From assembly GCF_025532145.1 (NCBI RefSeq), contig NZ_ARXS01000006.1, positions 1 through 64,000 on the forward strand: a DNA stretch of 64,000 bases, written 5' to 3'. Under the pieces are notes generated by a model. The model was not told where the DNA came from. It made no database searches and saw only the letters and a program-made list of their open reading frames with translations. This stretch comes from Alloalcanivorax balearicus MACL04. GTDB taxonomy: Bacteria; Pseudomonadota; Gammaproteobacteria; Pseudomonadales; Alcanivoracaceae. This document shows positions 23,869 to 32,394 of this stretch, in pieces (position 1 is the stretch's first letter; every line of letters begins with the position of its first letter). Both the position numbers and the translations under genes were made by a program.

Positions 23869-24345
23869 ATGGTCGTCATGGATAGGCACCGTCCCGTCGT
23901 TCTACGTCCGGCCCGTCGGCAGGACGCGGCGGCTATTTCCCGTTGCGTGCTGCGAGCTTATCAGCATTTCGTTCCGCGCATGGGGCGCCCCCCGGCGCCG
24001 ATGACCGATGACTACAATCAAGTCGTGCTGCGGAACACCGTGTGGGTGGCGGACGACGGCCTCGGCATTCAAGGAGTGGTGGAGCTGGAAGAAACCGACT
24101 TCGGATTGCTCACCAAGAATATGGCGGTGGATCCTGATTTTCAGAAACAAGGGTTGGGCCGCAGGCTGTTGAAGCAGGCCGAACAGCTGGCTCGTGATGC
24201 CGGTCACGACATGCTCTATATCTACATCAGCGAAGCCATGGTCGAAAACCTGGTGTTTTACCTGGATCATGGCTACGAAGAATGCGAGCGGCGCCTGGAG
24301 CAGGGGGTTTATCGCCGCATTTATTTACGTAAGGCGTTGCTCTGA
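23869..24345 (+). CDS. GNAT family N-acetyltransferase
   Basis: 158 residues, a single GNAT domain that transfers an acetyl group from acetyl-CoA to an amine. The acetyl-CoA site is visible as MAVDPDFQKQGLGRRLLKQAEQLAR (Q/RxxGxG/A motif). It is followed by LYIYISEAMVENLVFYLDHGYEE, the usual motif B. Substrate cannot be predicted. Start ATG 23869 is chosen (a second at 23878 is close); the preceding frame from 23587 runs through the photolyase tail. The 3' end overlaps the convergent MFS gene by 25 bp. Confidence 0.85.
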   Translation: MVVMDRHRPVVLRPARRQDAAAISRCVLRAYQHFVPRMGRPPAPMTDDYNQVVLRNTVWVADDGLGIQGVVELEETDFGLLTKNMAVDPDFQKQGLGRRLLKQAEQLARDAGHDMLYIYISEAMVENLVFYLDHGYEECERRLEQGVYRRIYLRKALL

Positions 24346-25595
24346 TCTTCCTCCACCGCAACGTCTTCAAGTCGATCCACTCGGCGTAAAACCGGAAAGC
24401 CCCACATCCACAGGCCGACCACCGCCAGTGTGCCGACACCGCCAATCACCGCCGCCGGCACGGTGCCGAACCAGGACGCGGTAATGCCGGACTCGAATTC
24501 TCCCAACTCATTGGATGCCCCAATGAACAGCATATTCACGGCGTTGACGCGTCCCCGCATTTCGTCCGGCGTGGCCAGTTGCAGCAACGTCAGCCGCACA
24601 TAGACACTGATCATGTCGGCGGCGCCGGCAATGAACAGGGCAGCCAGCGACAGCCAGAATGAGGTGGACAGGGCAAACACCAGATTAGCGACGCCGAAAA
24701 TCGCCACCGCCGCGAACATCACCAGGCCGGTATGCCGGCGAATGGCGCGCACTCCCAGATACAAACCCATGACGAAAGCACCGAGGGCAATGGCGCTGCG
24801 CAAGGCGCCAAGTCCCTCCGAACCCACGTGCAGGATCTCGTCGGCGTAGATTGGCAGCAGCGCCACCACGCCACCGAACAAGACGGCGAACAGGTCCAGG
24901 GAGATGATGCCGAGAATGACCGGTTTATGGCGGATATAAAGAATACCGGCGGTAAAGCGTTGCCAGGAGGTGGTGTCGCCGGAATGCAGAGGGCGCTGTC
25001 GGTAGCGGATCGGCACCAGAAAAAGCATGGCCAGGGCGAACAGGAAGCAGCCCAGGACCACACTGTAAGCGGTGGTGGCACCGAGCGGATAAAGCAATCC
25101 TCCCAGCAGCGGCCCGCCAATGACCGCGATCTTCATGATCGAGGAATTGAGCGCGATGGCTTTGCCAAGTAAGGCTTGCGGCACGATTTGCGGTAGCAGG
25201 CTTTGCAGGGTCGGGCCGGTGAAGGCGCGGGCGGCGCCGAACAGCACCAACACCGCATAGAACGGGCCGGCATGATCCGGCGGGTTCAGGGAAAGTATGA
25301 TGAGCAGCGCGCTGCACGCGGCTTGCGCCGCCCAACTGGCGTGCAGGATCAGACGCCGGTCAAAGCGGTCCACCAGATCACCGGCGGGCAGCAGCAACAC
25401 CACCATTGGCAGAAACTGGGCCAGGCCCACATAACCGAGGCTGAGCGGATCCCGGGTCAGTGCGTAAACCTGCCAGGCGACGATGATGGCCTGCACCTGC
25501 ATGGCTAACGCCGCGCCCAGGCGGGCGAGAACGAAAGGCACAAAGCCCGGGTGTTGATAGACCCGGGGTTCGGCGTCAACAGTGGGAAGGGGCAT
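24321..25595 (-). CDS. MFS transporter, EntS/enterobactin-exporter-like
   Basis: Inner-membrane secondary transporter of 424 residues with about 10-12 hydrophobic helices. The segment LGYVGLAQFLPMVVLLLPAGDLVDRFDRRLIL carries the MFS loop motif (GDLVDRFDRR) between helices 2 and 3. The overall pattern, including GPTLQSLLPQIVP and TPDEMRGRVNAVNMLF, matches the EntS/MFS_3 group of drug or siderophore exporters. Substrate unknown. ATG 25595 is preferred to GTG 25619. It overlaps the GNAT gene tail to tail and has no clear partner. Confidence 0.88.
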   Translation of the reverse strand: MPLPTVDAEPRVYQHPGFVPFVLARLGAALAMQVQAIIVAWQVYALTRDPLSLGYVGLAQFLPMVVLLLPAGDLVDRFDRRLILHASWAAQAACSALLIILSLNPPDHAGPFYAVLVLFGAARAFTGPTLQSLLPQIVPQALLGKAIALNSSIMKIAVIGGPLLGGLLYPLGATTAYSVVLGCFLFALAMLFLVPIRYRQRPLHSGDTTSWQRFTAGILYIRHKPVILGIISLDLFAVLFGGVVALLPIYADEILHVGSEGLGALRSAIALGAFVMGLYLGVRAIRRHTGLVMFAAVAIFGVANLVFALSTSFWLSLAALFIAGAADMISVYVRLTLLQLATPDEMRGRVNAVNMLFIGASNELGEFESGITASWFGTVPAAVIGGVGTLAVVGLWMWGFPVLRRVDRLEDVAVEEDQSNALRK

Positions 25596-25643
25596 CGGAG
25601 TCCGTCCAGTGACCGGCACGCGGACCGTGCCGGACAGGAAACG

Positions 25644-25664
25644 AAAAGGGCGCGTGGACGCCCT
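25644..25664 (-). terminator. Terminator of the beta-oxidation operon
   Basis: Minus-strand stem GGGCG / CGCCC with loop TCCACG followed by TTTTCG, just downstream of the enoyl-CoA hydratase stop. Confidence 0.6.
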
Positions 25665-25673
25665 GGTCAGGGG

Positions 25674-26477
25674 TTATTGGCCGCTGAAGGTCGGGTCCCG
25701 CTTTTCGATGAAGGCGGCTACGGCCTCGTCGTGATCGTCGGTGGTGTGGGCCAGCGCCTGCATGGCGGCGGACATTTCCAGCACCGTATCCAGACGCGAG
25801 GAACGCGCGGTCCACAGCAGGCGTTTGGTCATGCGCACCGCCTGTGGCGGGTTGGCGGCGATACGCGCGGCCAGGGCGCGGGCTTCGTCCAGCAATTTGT
25901 CGTCCGCCACCACCCGGGACACCAGGCCACAGGCCAGAGCCTCTTCGGCGCCGACGCGGTCGCCAGTGAGCGCCATTTCCGCCGCTTTGGAGAACCCGAC
26001 CACGCGCTGCAGCAACCAGGCGCCGCCGTCTCCGGGAATGATGCCCAACTTGACGAAACTCTCGGCGAACCAGGCACGCTCGCCGGCGATGCGGATGTCG
26101 CACATGCAGGCGAGATCGCAGCCGGCGCCCACCGCCGGGCCGTTGACGGCGGCGATTACCGGGACTTCCAGTTTTTCGAACGCCAGCGGAATGCGCTGAA
26201 TGCCGGTTTTGTAGTTGCGCCGGGTTTTCACCGGGGCGGTGGCGTCGTTGAGACCGCCGGCGGCGCCCATCTTTTTCACGTTGCCGCCACTGGAGAAGGC
26301 ACTGCCGGCACCGGTGAGAATCGCCACCCGGGCTTGCGGGTCCGCCTCCAGGCGGTCCAGGGCATCCAGCAGCGCTTCGATCATGTCGGCGTCGGAAATC
26401 GGGTTGCGGTTTTCCGGGCTGTTCAGGGTCAGGGTGACGACACCGTCGTCGATTTGATAGGTGACCAGTTCGCTCAT
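25674..26477 (-). CDS. Enoyl-CoA hydratase/isomerase family protein
   Basis: Crotonase-fold enzyme of 267 residues adding water to 2-enoyl-CoA. The oxyanion-hole segments are SAFSSGGNVKKM near 65 and AAVNGPAVGAGCDLACMCDIRIA near 105-127, followed by FAESFVKLGIIPGDGGAWLLQRVVG and DRVGAEEALACGLVSRVV, with Glu/Gly positions typical of hydratases. It follows two acyl-CoA dehydrogenases and a thiolase on the same strand but is separated from them by a 200-nt inverted repeat. ATG 26477 is the natural start; the upstream frame MACKRVACKRV... comes from the repeat and is not accepted. Confidence 0.92.
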   Translation of the reverse strand: MSELVTYQIDDGVVTLTLNSPENRNPISDADMIEALLDALDRLEADPQARVAILTGAGSAFSSGGNVKKMGAAGGLNDATAPVKTRRNYKTGIQRIPLAFEKLEVPVIAAVNGPAVGAGCDLACMCDIRIAGERAWFAESFVKLGIIPGDGGAWLLQRVVGFSKAAEMALTGDRVGAEEALACGLVSRVVADDKLLDEARALAARIAANPPQAVRMTKRLLWTARSSRLDTVLEMSAAMQALAHTTDDHDEAVAAFIEKRDPTFSGQ

Positions 26478-26521
26478 AAAACACTCTTCTTCGTGTGTGT
26501 GGTGGTTCGCGGACACGCAGA

Positions 26522-26658
26522 CACGCTTACACGCAACACGCTTGCACGCCATGCTTGCCAGCCCCGAGCCAGACGGAAAGGTCTGATTGCTCGGGAAGTC
26601 AGGGCCGGATTGCGCTCTGCTTTGGCAGTAGCGTGCAAGCGTGTTGCGTGTAAGCGTG
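26522..26658. repeat. Inverted repeat of ACACGCTTACACGC type, copy 1
   Basis: Two perfectly complementary 28-nt arms (26522-26549 and 26631-26658) separated by 81 nt interrupt the beta-oxidation operon. The arms contain GCTTACACGCAACACGCTTG. A related repeat lies at 33861-33957 near trkH. Confidence 0.85.
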
Positions 26659-26677
26659 CATGCATGTCAATCGCCTC

Positions 26678-27826
26678 TCAACGCAAACCCAGGCCACGCG
26701 CGATGATGCCGCGCAGAATTTCCCGGGTGCCGCCTCGTAATGAAAATGCGGGTACTTGTTGCACAGCGTAGTGGAGCACTTGGAAAAAGTCCCGGTGAGC
26801 GGCGTCGGCGCGGCCGGTGTCCACCAGTTGCCGGGCAATGTCCGGAATTTCCTGTTCCAGCAGGGCGCCCAGATCCTTGACGATGGCCGCCTGCAAAGTC
26901 GGATTCTCGCCCCGTTGCAACATGCCGGCCACACTGCGTGAGAGTCGGCGCAGGCTCATCAAATGGGCGGCGATGCGGCCAACGGCGATGCGGGACTGAT
27001 CGTCATCGCGGCCTTGCAGGGTGCGGATCAACTCGATCAGCACCCACAGAGTGGAGAGAAACCGGTCCGGACCGCTGCGCTCGAACGCCAGCTCGCTGAG
27101 CACCTGGTTCCAGCCGTCGCCCATCTCGCCGATCAGGGCGTCGCGGGGAACCTGGACGTTTTCGAACACCACCTCATTGAAATGATGGGCGCCGGACAGA
27201 TCGTGGATCGGCCGGATGGTGATCCCCGGCAGAGTCAGATCGATCAGCAACTGGCTGGTGCCGCCATGGCGGTCCTCATGGTCACGGCTGGTGCGGCAGA
27301 ACAGCACCATGTAATGGGCCTTGTGGCCGTAGGTGGTCCACAGCTTGGTGCCGTTGACGATGAAGCCGTCGTCCACCGGCTCGGCGTAGGTGCGGGCGGC
27401 GGCCAGGTCGGAACCGGAATCCGGTTCGCTCATGCCGATACAGAAAAAGCATTCACCGCGGGTGATGCGTGGCAGGATCGCCTGCTTCTGGGCTTCAGTG
27501 CCATAGCGCAACAGCAGCGGGCCGCTTTGCCGGTCCGCGATCCAATGCGCCGCCACTGGCGCGCCGGCGGCCAATAGTTCCTCCAGCAGCACGTAGCGTT
27601 CCAGGGCACTGCGTTCACTGCCGCCGTATTGCTTCGGCCAGGTCAGGCCGATCCAGCCCTGCTCGCCAAGGCGGCGGCTGAAGCCGGCATCGAACCCCAT
27701 CCAGGATTCGACCCGTTGAAGCGGCGTGCGGCCGGCCAGTTCGGTGGCGAGGAAGTCGCGTACCTGTTCGCGGAAGCTCTCTGCCTGCTGCGATTCCGGA
27801 GGCGTCGGGAAGGACAAATCGATCAT
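26678..27826 (-). CDS. Acyl-CoA dehydrogenase (large, FadE-like subunit)
   Basis: 382 residues. N-terminal start MIDLSFPTPPESQQAESFREQVRDFL, FAD segment FFCIGMSEPDSGSDLAAARTYA and WTTYGHKAHYMVLFCRT in the middle domain, and the C-terminal helical domain ending GGTREILRGIIARGLGLR. The last motif, where the usual GGTSE becomes GGTRE, is typical of heteromeric acyl-CoA dehydrogenases that act on ring or side-chain CoA esters. Its start overlaps the upstream dehydrogenase stop by 4 bp (ATGA), so the two are coupled and may form a heteromer. The longer frame from 28318 is rejected because its first part has no family similarity. Confidence 0.9.
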   Translation of the reverse strand: MIDLSFPTPPESQQAESFREQVRDFLATELAGRTPLQRVESWMGFDAGFSRRLGEQGWIGLTWPKQYGGSERSALERYVLLEELLAAGAPVAAHWIADRQSGPLLLRYGTEAQKQAILPRITRGECFFCIGMSEPDSGSDLAAARTYAEPVDDGFIVNGTKLWTTYGHKAHYMVLFCRTSRDHEDRHGGTSQLLIDLTLPGITIRPIHDLSGAHHFNEVVFENVQVPRDALIGEMGDGWNQVLSELAFERSGPDRFLSTLWVLIELIRTLQGRDDDQSRIAVGRIAAHLMSLRRLSRSVAGMLQRGENPTLQAAIVKDLGALLEQEIPDIARQLVDTGRADAAHRDFFQVLHYAVQQVPAFSLRGGTREILRGIIARGLGLR

Positions 27827-28887
27827 TGGCGCGCTCCTTCGGTGCTGCTGCCCAGTTCGGTGATGAAGGGCCAAAGACCATCGGCGCCGCGCGCCAGCAC
27901 CTGCTCGCCCAACCGGGCCTGCCAGTAGCGTTCGCTGCCGAATTCGTCGCGCCAGCTCCACAGCCGCCGGCTGTACAGGTTGAGCCGGTATTCGCGGGTC
28001 ATGCCGATGGCGCCATGGACCTGGTGGGCGATGGCCAGCGCCTGGCCGGCGGCTTCGCCGCAACGGGCCTTGGCGGCGGCAATCAGCGCATGGCGGCGCG
28101 GATCGTGGAACGCGTCCACGGCCATGTCGGCGGCCCCGGCAGCTATCGCGGCCTGGGTGGCCAGTACCGCCAGTTGCTGCTGGATCGCCTGTTGCCGGGC
28201 GATGGGCTTGCCGAATTGTACTCGCTCGCCGGCGTATTGAACGGTCATATCGAGCACCGTGGCGAGGGCTCCGGCGATTTCCTGGCAGCGCAACAGCGCG
28301 CCGCTTTCGAACAGCCATTCCGCGCCAAGCGTCTCGGGCAACTCGCGCACCCGGTGGTTGTCCAGATCAAGGTCCAGTGTCAGATCGGTGCGCGGCTGAT
28401 CGGCCAGATTGGTTCCAGGCGTTGCCGCCAGACTGTCGGGGTCGAGCAGCAGCAGCCGGTTTTGCCGGTCGTGCCGGGCGATCGTTACGACTACTTCGGC
28501 GTGTTCCACCCAGGGCGCGGCCGGCAGCCGGCCGTGGACCCGCCAGCGGTCCCCTTCCCGGTTCAGTGTCAGTGGACTATGCGGGTCCGCCACGGCCAGG
28601 GTGGGCCGCCCTGCGGCGATGTCGGCGCCGGCTTCGGCAAGCAACCGGTTGGCCAGCAGAGCTTCGCCCAGCGGCGCCGCCAGCGCGTACTGACCGGCCA
28701 GGCGAACCACCGCCAGCGCGTCCGCCACCGGCAGGTCGAAGCCGCCATGGGCCTCATCCACCAGCGCCAGTGGCAGGCCGAGTTCCGCCACCCGCCGCCA
28801 GGCCGTGTCAGCGTCGTCCGGCGTTTCCCGCAGTTCGGCGAAGAGCCGGCCGGCGGTATCGAGCAGCAGGCTGCGACTATCGTCCAT
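27823..28887 (-). CDS. Acyl-CoA dehydrogenase (small, divergent subunit)
   Basis: 354 residues, shorter and more divergent than its neighbour. The ACAD fold is visible from GLPLALVDEAHGGFDLPVADALAVV, the AGDERV-like tract AGERVQFGKPIARQQAIQQQLAVL and the tail HQVHGAIGMTREYRLNLYSRRLW. No GGTSE-type active-site motif is seen. This is the pattern of the partner subunit in two-gene dehydrogenases (FadE28/FadE29-like of steroid catabolism). Start ATG 28887, 6 nt after the thiolase stop, so transcription is shared. Confidence 0.87.
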   Translation of the reverse strand: MDDSRSLLLDTAGRLFAELRETPDDADTAWRRVAELGLPLALVDEAHGGFDLPVADALAVVRLAGQYALAAPLGEALLANRLLAEAGADIAAGRPTLAVADPHSPLTLNREGDRWRVHGRLPAAPWVEHAEVVVTIARHDRQNRLLLLDPDSLAATPGTNLADQPRTDLTLDLDLDNHRVRELPETLGAEWLFESGALLRCQEIAGALATVLDMTVQYAGERVQFGKPIARQQAIQQQLAVLATQAAIAAGAADMAVDAFHDPRRHALIAAAKARCGEAAGQALAIAHQVHGAIGMTREYRLNLYSRRLWSWRDEFGSERYWQARLGEQVLARGADGLWPFITELGSSTEGARQ

Positions 28888-28893
28888 GGAACC

Positions 28894-30078
28894 TCACAGG
28901 CGCTCGATGATGGTGGTGTTGGCCATGCCGCCGGCCTCGCACATGGTTTGCAAGCCGTAACGCTGGCCGTTCTGACCCAGGGCGTGCACCAGGGTGGTCA
29001 TCAGCCGGGCCCCGGAAGCGCCGAGCGGATGGCCGAGTGCGATGGCGCCGCCGCGCGGGTTCAGGCGCTCCGGGTCCGCGCCCAGCTCTTTCCGCCAGGC
29101 CAGCGGCACTGGCGCGAACGCTTCGTTGACCTCGAAATGGTCGATCTGGTCCACGCTCATGCCGGCTTTTTGCAGCGCCCGTTTGCTGGACGGAATGGGC
29201 GCCGTCAGCATGGTCAGCGGGCTGTCGCCACAGACGTCAAAGCTGACGAAACGGGCCAGCGGTTTGAGCCCCAGCTTGTTGGCCAGACTCTCGCTCATGA
29301 TCAGCAGAGCGGAGGCGCCGTCGGTGATCTGGGAGGCGTTGCCGGCGGTGATGCTCCAGTTGATTTCCGGGAACCGCTGTTTCAGGGCATCGTCCTGGAA
29401 TGACGGGCGTAATTCGCTCAGCCGCTCCGCGGTGGTGGCGGGGCGGATGGTTTCGTCCTCGGACAGGACGCTGCCGTCCGGCAGGGTCACCGGTACGATC
29501 TCATCGCGGAAAGCGCCGGCTTCCCGATGAGCTGCAGCCCGCTGATGGGATTGGGCGGCGTATTGATCCAGCGTCTCGCGATCCAGTTGATAGCGGCTGG
29601 TCACCAGTTCGGCGGCCACTCCCTGGGACACCAGCCCCGGAGCATAGCGTTGCTGAACGCCCTGTCCGAACGGGTCCTGGCCCATGCGCGCGCTGCCCAT
29701 GGGGACCCGGCTCATGGACTCCACGCCGCCTGCGATCACCAACTGATTGGCGCCGGCCATGATCGACTGGGCGGCGAAATGCACCGCCTGCTGGCTGGAG
29801 CCGCATTTGCGGTCGATGGTGGTGCTGGGAACATGTTCGGGAAAGCCAGCGGCGAGCAAGGCCATGCGCCCGGGGGTGGCGGACTGTTCGCCGGACTGGC
29901 TGACGCAACCGATCATGACGTCGTCCACCAGGCCGGGGTCGATATCGTGGCGCTGGACGGTCTCTTTCAACAAGGCGGCGAGCAGGTCCACCGGGTGCAG
30001 GCCGGCCAGCCCGCCATCGGGCTTGCCCCGGCCCATGGGGGTACGCAGGGCGTCGACGATAACGGCGGCTTCAGTCAT
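28894..30078 (-). CDS. Thiolase family acetyl-CoA acyltransferase
   Basis: 394 residues, the last step of beta-oxidation (3-ketoacyl-CoA plus CoA to acetyl-CoA plus shortened acyl-CoA). The three active-site blocks are present: the N-terminal Cys in TIDRKCGSSQQAVHFAA near 90, the His in GGAIALGHPLGASGARL near 345, and the C-terminal Cys in MCEAGGMANTTIIERL. First gene of the operon thiolase - ACAD - ACAD - (repeat) - hydratase. ATG 30078 follows GGAGT; an alternative four codons earlier has no better ribosome site. It diverges from the TetR gene. Confidence 0.94.
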   Translation of the reverse strand: MTEAAVIVDALRTPMGRGKPDGGLAGLHPVDLLAALLKETVQRHDIDPGLVDDVMIGCVSQSGEQSATPGRMALLAAGFPEHVPSTTIDRKCGSSQQAVHFAAQSIMAGANQLVIAGGVESMSRVPMGSARMGQDPFGQGVQQRYAPGLVSQGVAAELVTSRYQLDRETLDQYAAQSHQRAAAHREAGAFRDEIVPVTLPDGSVLSEDETIRPATTAERLSELRPSFQDDALKQRFPEINWSITAGNASQITDGASALLIMSESLANKLGLKPLARFVSFDVCGDSPLTMLTAPIPSSKRALQKAGMSVDQIDHFEVNEAFAPVPLAWRKELGADPERLNPRGGAIALGHPLGASGARLMTTLVHALGQNGQRYGLQTMCEAGGMANTTIIERL

Positions 30079-30307
30079 GACGGACTCCATGCCGGGGGGC
30101 GCCCGGCGGCAGGGGGAAATTCATTTGTACTCCTTATTGTTCCGACGGCCGCCATCCGGGAATATCCGGGGGGCATCGCCCGTCGGGTCCGGGACCGTGG
30201 CGCGAAAAAGGGCGCTTGGGGCTCGACAAAACGGGATAAACAATCAACCATGATTTTTTTTGCCGGTCAAGATGGCTGGCATCCGGCGAACGCAATGGAC
30301 CAGAACC

Positions 30308-30955
30308 ATGACCGAAGACGTAGAGCACTCTCCGGCGACGGACGCGGCAGTCCCCGGTGCCCGGCGCGCGCCCCGGCAGGCACGCAGTCTGGATACCCGG
30401 GAGAAGCTGGTGACCGCTGCCCTGGAGTTGATCCGCACGGAAGGTTATGCCGCCCTGAGCACCCCGCTGGTGGCACGCCGCGCGGGCGTTTCCCGGGGCG
30501 CGCTGCAATATCATTTTGCTTCCCGCGACGATCTGTTCGTGGCGGTTCGCAGCCGCCTGGCATTGCGCCTGGACTGGGGGTTCCCGGTGGCGGAACTGGC
30601 GGCCCGGCCTCTGGCCGAGCGGGTGGCCTGGGTGGTGGACCATTACTGGTCGGTACTGGGCAGCGACGATTATGTGGCGGCCATGGAGATCCGCCTGTAT
30701 GAGCGCTTCAACGGCGCGCTCCATGCTCAGCTGTGCCAGGAAATGCGGGAGCTGGCGGAAACTCGCCACCGGGAATGGGTGCGTCTGTTCGCCGACGTGT
30801 CACTGGACACCGACACTCTGGTCGGTGTGCGCACCTACATGATGGACGCCCTGCGCGGCATTGCCCTCAGGCGCATCGAGATGGGACCGGAGGAGCGGGT
30901 GCGGCCGGCGCTGGCATTGCTCAAGACCAGCCTGGCGGGGCTGCTGGCTGAATAA
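30308..30955 (+). CDS. TetR family transcriptional regulator
   Basis: 215 residues. The N-terminal TetR HTH is TREKLVTAALELIRTEGYAALSTPLVARRAGVSRGALQYHFASRDDLFVAV; the rest is an all-helical ligand domain (TetR_C). It is divergent from the thiolase-dehydrogenase operon across a 229-nt gap and so most likely represses that operon, released by an acyl-CoA or related ligand (inference). I do not see a clear operator palindrome between them. Start ATG 30308 is chosen over 30260 because the HTH then has the usual leader length. Confidence 0.88.
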   Translation: MTEDVEHSPATDAAVPGARRAPRQARSLDTREKLVTAALELIRTEGYAALSTPLVARRAGVSRGALQYHFASRDDLFVAVRSRLALRLDWGFPVAELAARPLAERVAWVVDHYWSVLGSDDYVAAMEIRLYERFNGALHAQLCQEMRELAETRHREWVRLFADVSLDTDTLVGVRTYMMDALRGIALRRIEMGPEERVRPALALLKTSLAGLLAE

Positions 30956-30968
30956 TTCAGCCAGCCGC

Positions 30969-31038
30969 ATTCGCCAGCAAGCTGGCTCCCACAGATTACG
31001 CCACGAAGCCGCTGTGGGAAGCTTGCTTGCAAGCGAAT
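30969..31038. repeat. REP-like palindrome pair
   Basis: Arms with GCCAGCAAGCTGGCTCCCACAG and its partner GCTGTGGGAAGCTTGC(TTGCAAGC) form an imperfect hairpin of the family seen at 6608-6687. Confidence 0.7.
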
Positions 31039-31057
31039 GGCGGTCCGCAAGGCGGCC

Positions 31058-31155
31058 GCCATGGACGGCGGTGATAAAAAATTGCCGGGAGCAATTTTTA
31101 ACGTTGCTCTGCGACGGCCCGGAGGGTGACCGCCATGGATGGTGGTGATAAAAAA
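31058..31155. repeat. Direct repeat with CCATGGA palindrome
   Basis: CCGCCATGGACGGCGGTGAT (31058) and a near copy at 31130, each followed by AAAAAAT, 72 nt apart. They contain the CCATGGATGG unit seen at 6351-6580 and 59121-59150. Confidence 0.7.
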
Positions 31156-31266
31156 TCAGCTTTGATTGTCGTCGCGAAAAGTGGAAAAGTATCGGGCTGA
31201 TTCCGGCCCGTCCGGAATCGGAAACCCGGAAATGAAAACAACAGGCCGGGACAATCAGGAGCCTTG

Positions 31267-32301
31267 ATGACAACAACAACGTCACAAAAACCGGTGCTGC
31301 CGGGTCCGGATCGGGACTGGCTGGCACGACATCAGGAGCCGGTGCTGGAGCCGGATCTGTCCATCGTCGACCCGCATCATCATCTGTGGGGGCCGCCGCG
31401 CGCCACCTATCTGCAAGCGGATATCGAAACCGATTTGAACGCCGGCCACCGCATTATTGGCACGGTCTTCGTGGAATGCCTGGAACAGTATCGTGACAGC
31501 GGGCCGGAACCGATGCGGCCGCTGGGCGAGACCCGTTTTGCCCGGAGTGTGGCGGAAGCCACCGGCGGCCGCGTCTGCACTGGCATCGTCGGTCACGCCG
31601 ATTTGCGCCTGGGCACTTCGGTGAATCGGGTGCTGGAAGGTCACCTGAAGGAAGGCGGCGGCCGTTTCCGCGGTATTCGCCAGTCCAGCGTCTGGGATCC
31701 GGATCCGACGGTACGCACCACCACCCGGATTCCACCGGAGAAGCTGCTGCTGGATCCGAATTTCCGCGAAGGGTTTGCCTGCCTGGCGCCGCTGGGGCTG
31801 AGCTTCGATTGCTGGACCTACTTCCACCAGTTGCCGGAACTGGAGAATCTGGCGCGGGCGTTTCCCGATACCGTGATCGTGCTGGATCACGTCGGCGGTG
31901 TGCTCGGTGTCGGGCCTTACGCCGGGCGTCGTGACGCGCTGTTCCCGGAATGGCGCATGGCGATCGAATCGCTGGCGCGCTGCGCCAACGTACGGATCAA
32001 ACTGGGTGGTCTGGGCATGCACAGCTGCGGTTTCGGCCTGGACGGTCAGCCGTTACCGCCCTCCTCGGAGGCCCTGGTGGAGCTCTGGCGCCCTTATCTG
32101 GATGTCTGCCTGTCCGCCTTCGGCGTGGAAAGGGCGATGTTCGAAAGTAACTTCCCGGTGGATCAGGTGTCCTGTTCCTACGCGGTGTTATGGAACGCGT
32201 TCAAACGGTACGCCGCCGGTTTTTCCGAGGCGGAGAAAGCAGCGTTGTTCCGGGAAAACGCCATTGAAACGTACCGGTTGGAGATTCCGCAGGGCCAATG
32301 A
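31267..32301 (+). CDS. Amidohydrolase family protein (lactonase-like)
   Basis: 344 residues, TIM-barrel metal-dependent hydrolase. The N-terminal HHHLW metal motif (IVDPHHHLWGPPRA) and later DHVGGVLG resemble amidohydrolases of the 2-pyrone-4,6-dicarboxylate lactonase group (COG3618). The C-terminal FESNFPVDQVSCSY contains a conserved Asp and fits the final metal-site loop. Substrate not known; proximity to beta-oxidation genes hints at ring or lactone degradation but gives no proof. ATG 31267 is 5 nt after CAGGAG, so chosen over TTG 31264. A REP-like hairpin follows the stop at 32301-32369. Confidence 0.85.
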   Translation: MTTTTSQKPVLPGPDRDWLARHQEPVLEPDLSIVDPHHHLWGPPRATYLQADIETDLNAGHRIIGTVFVECLEQYRDSGPEPMRPLGETRFARSVAEATGGRVCTGIVGHADLRLGTSVNRVLEGHLKEGGGRFRGIRQSSVWDPDPTVRTTTRIPPEKLLLDPNFREGFACLAPLGLSFDCWTYFHQLPELENLARAFPDTVIVLDHVGGVLGVGPYAGRRDALFPEWRMAIESLARCANVRIKLGGLGMHSCGFGLDGQPLPPSSEALVELWRPYLDVCLSAFGVERAMFESNFPVDQVSCSYAVLWNAFKRYAAGFSEAEKAALFRENAIETYRLEIPQGQ

Positions 32302-32369
32302 TTCGCGAGCAAGCTCGCTTCCCACAAGGATCTATAGGCCGCTGTGGGAAGCGAGCTTGCTCGCGAAAT
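32301..32369. repeat. REP-like palindrome pair
   Basis: ATTCGCGAGCAAGCTCGCTT.. and its complement ..AAGCGAGCTTGCTCGCGAAAT flank a 16-nt loop. It starts at the amidohydrolase stop codon and may stabilise or end that mRNA. Confidence 0.8.
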
Positions 32370-32394
32370 CTCTCCAGGACGAATAGTTCAGAGA

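Larger units (their letters stand above)
30956..31266. other. 311-nt gene-free region with repeats
   Basis: Holds a REP-like pair (30969-31038) and a 72-nt-spaced direct repeat (31058-31155), then the promoter region of the amidohydrolase gene. No gene is seen. Confidence 0.7.

Noticed and set aside
26678-28318. A 546-residue reading of the acyl-CoA dehydrogenase starting at 28318
   Set aside because: The first 164 residues are arginine-rich antisense-like sequence inside the upstream dehydrogenase gene; the family N-terminus starts at 27826.
27826-29403. Long plus-strand frame over the dehydrogenase and thiolase genes
   Set aside because: Antisense of two recognised enzymes; no motif and biased composition.
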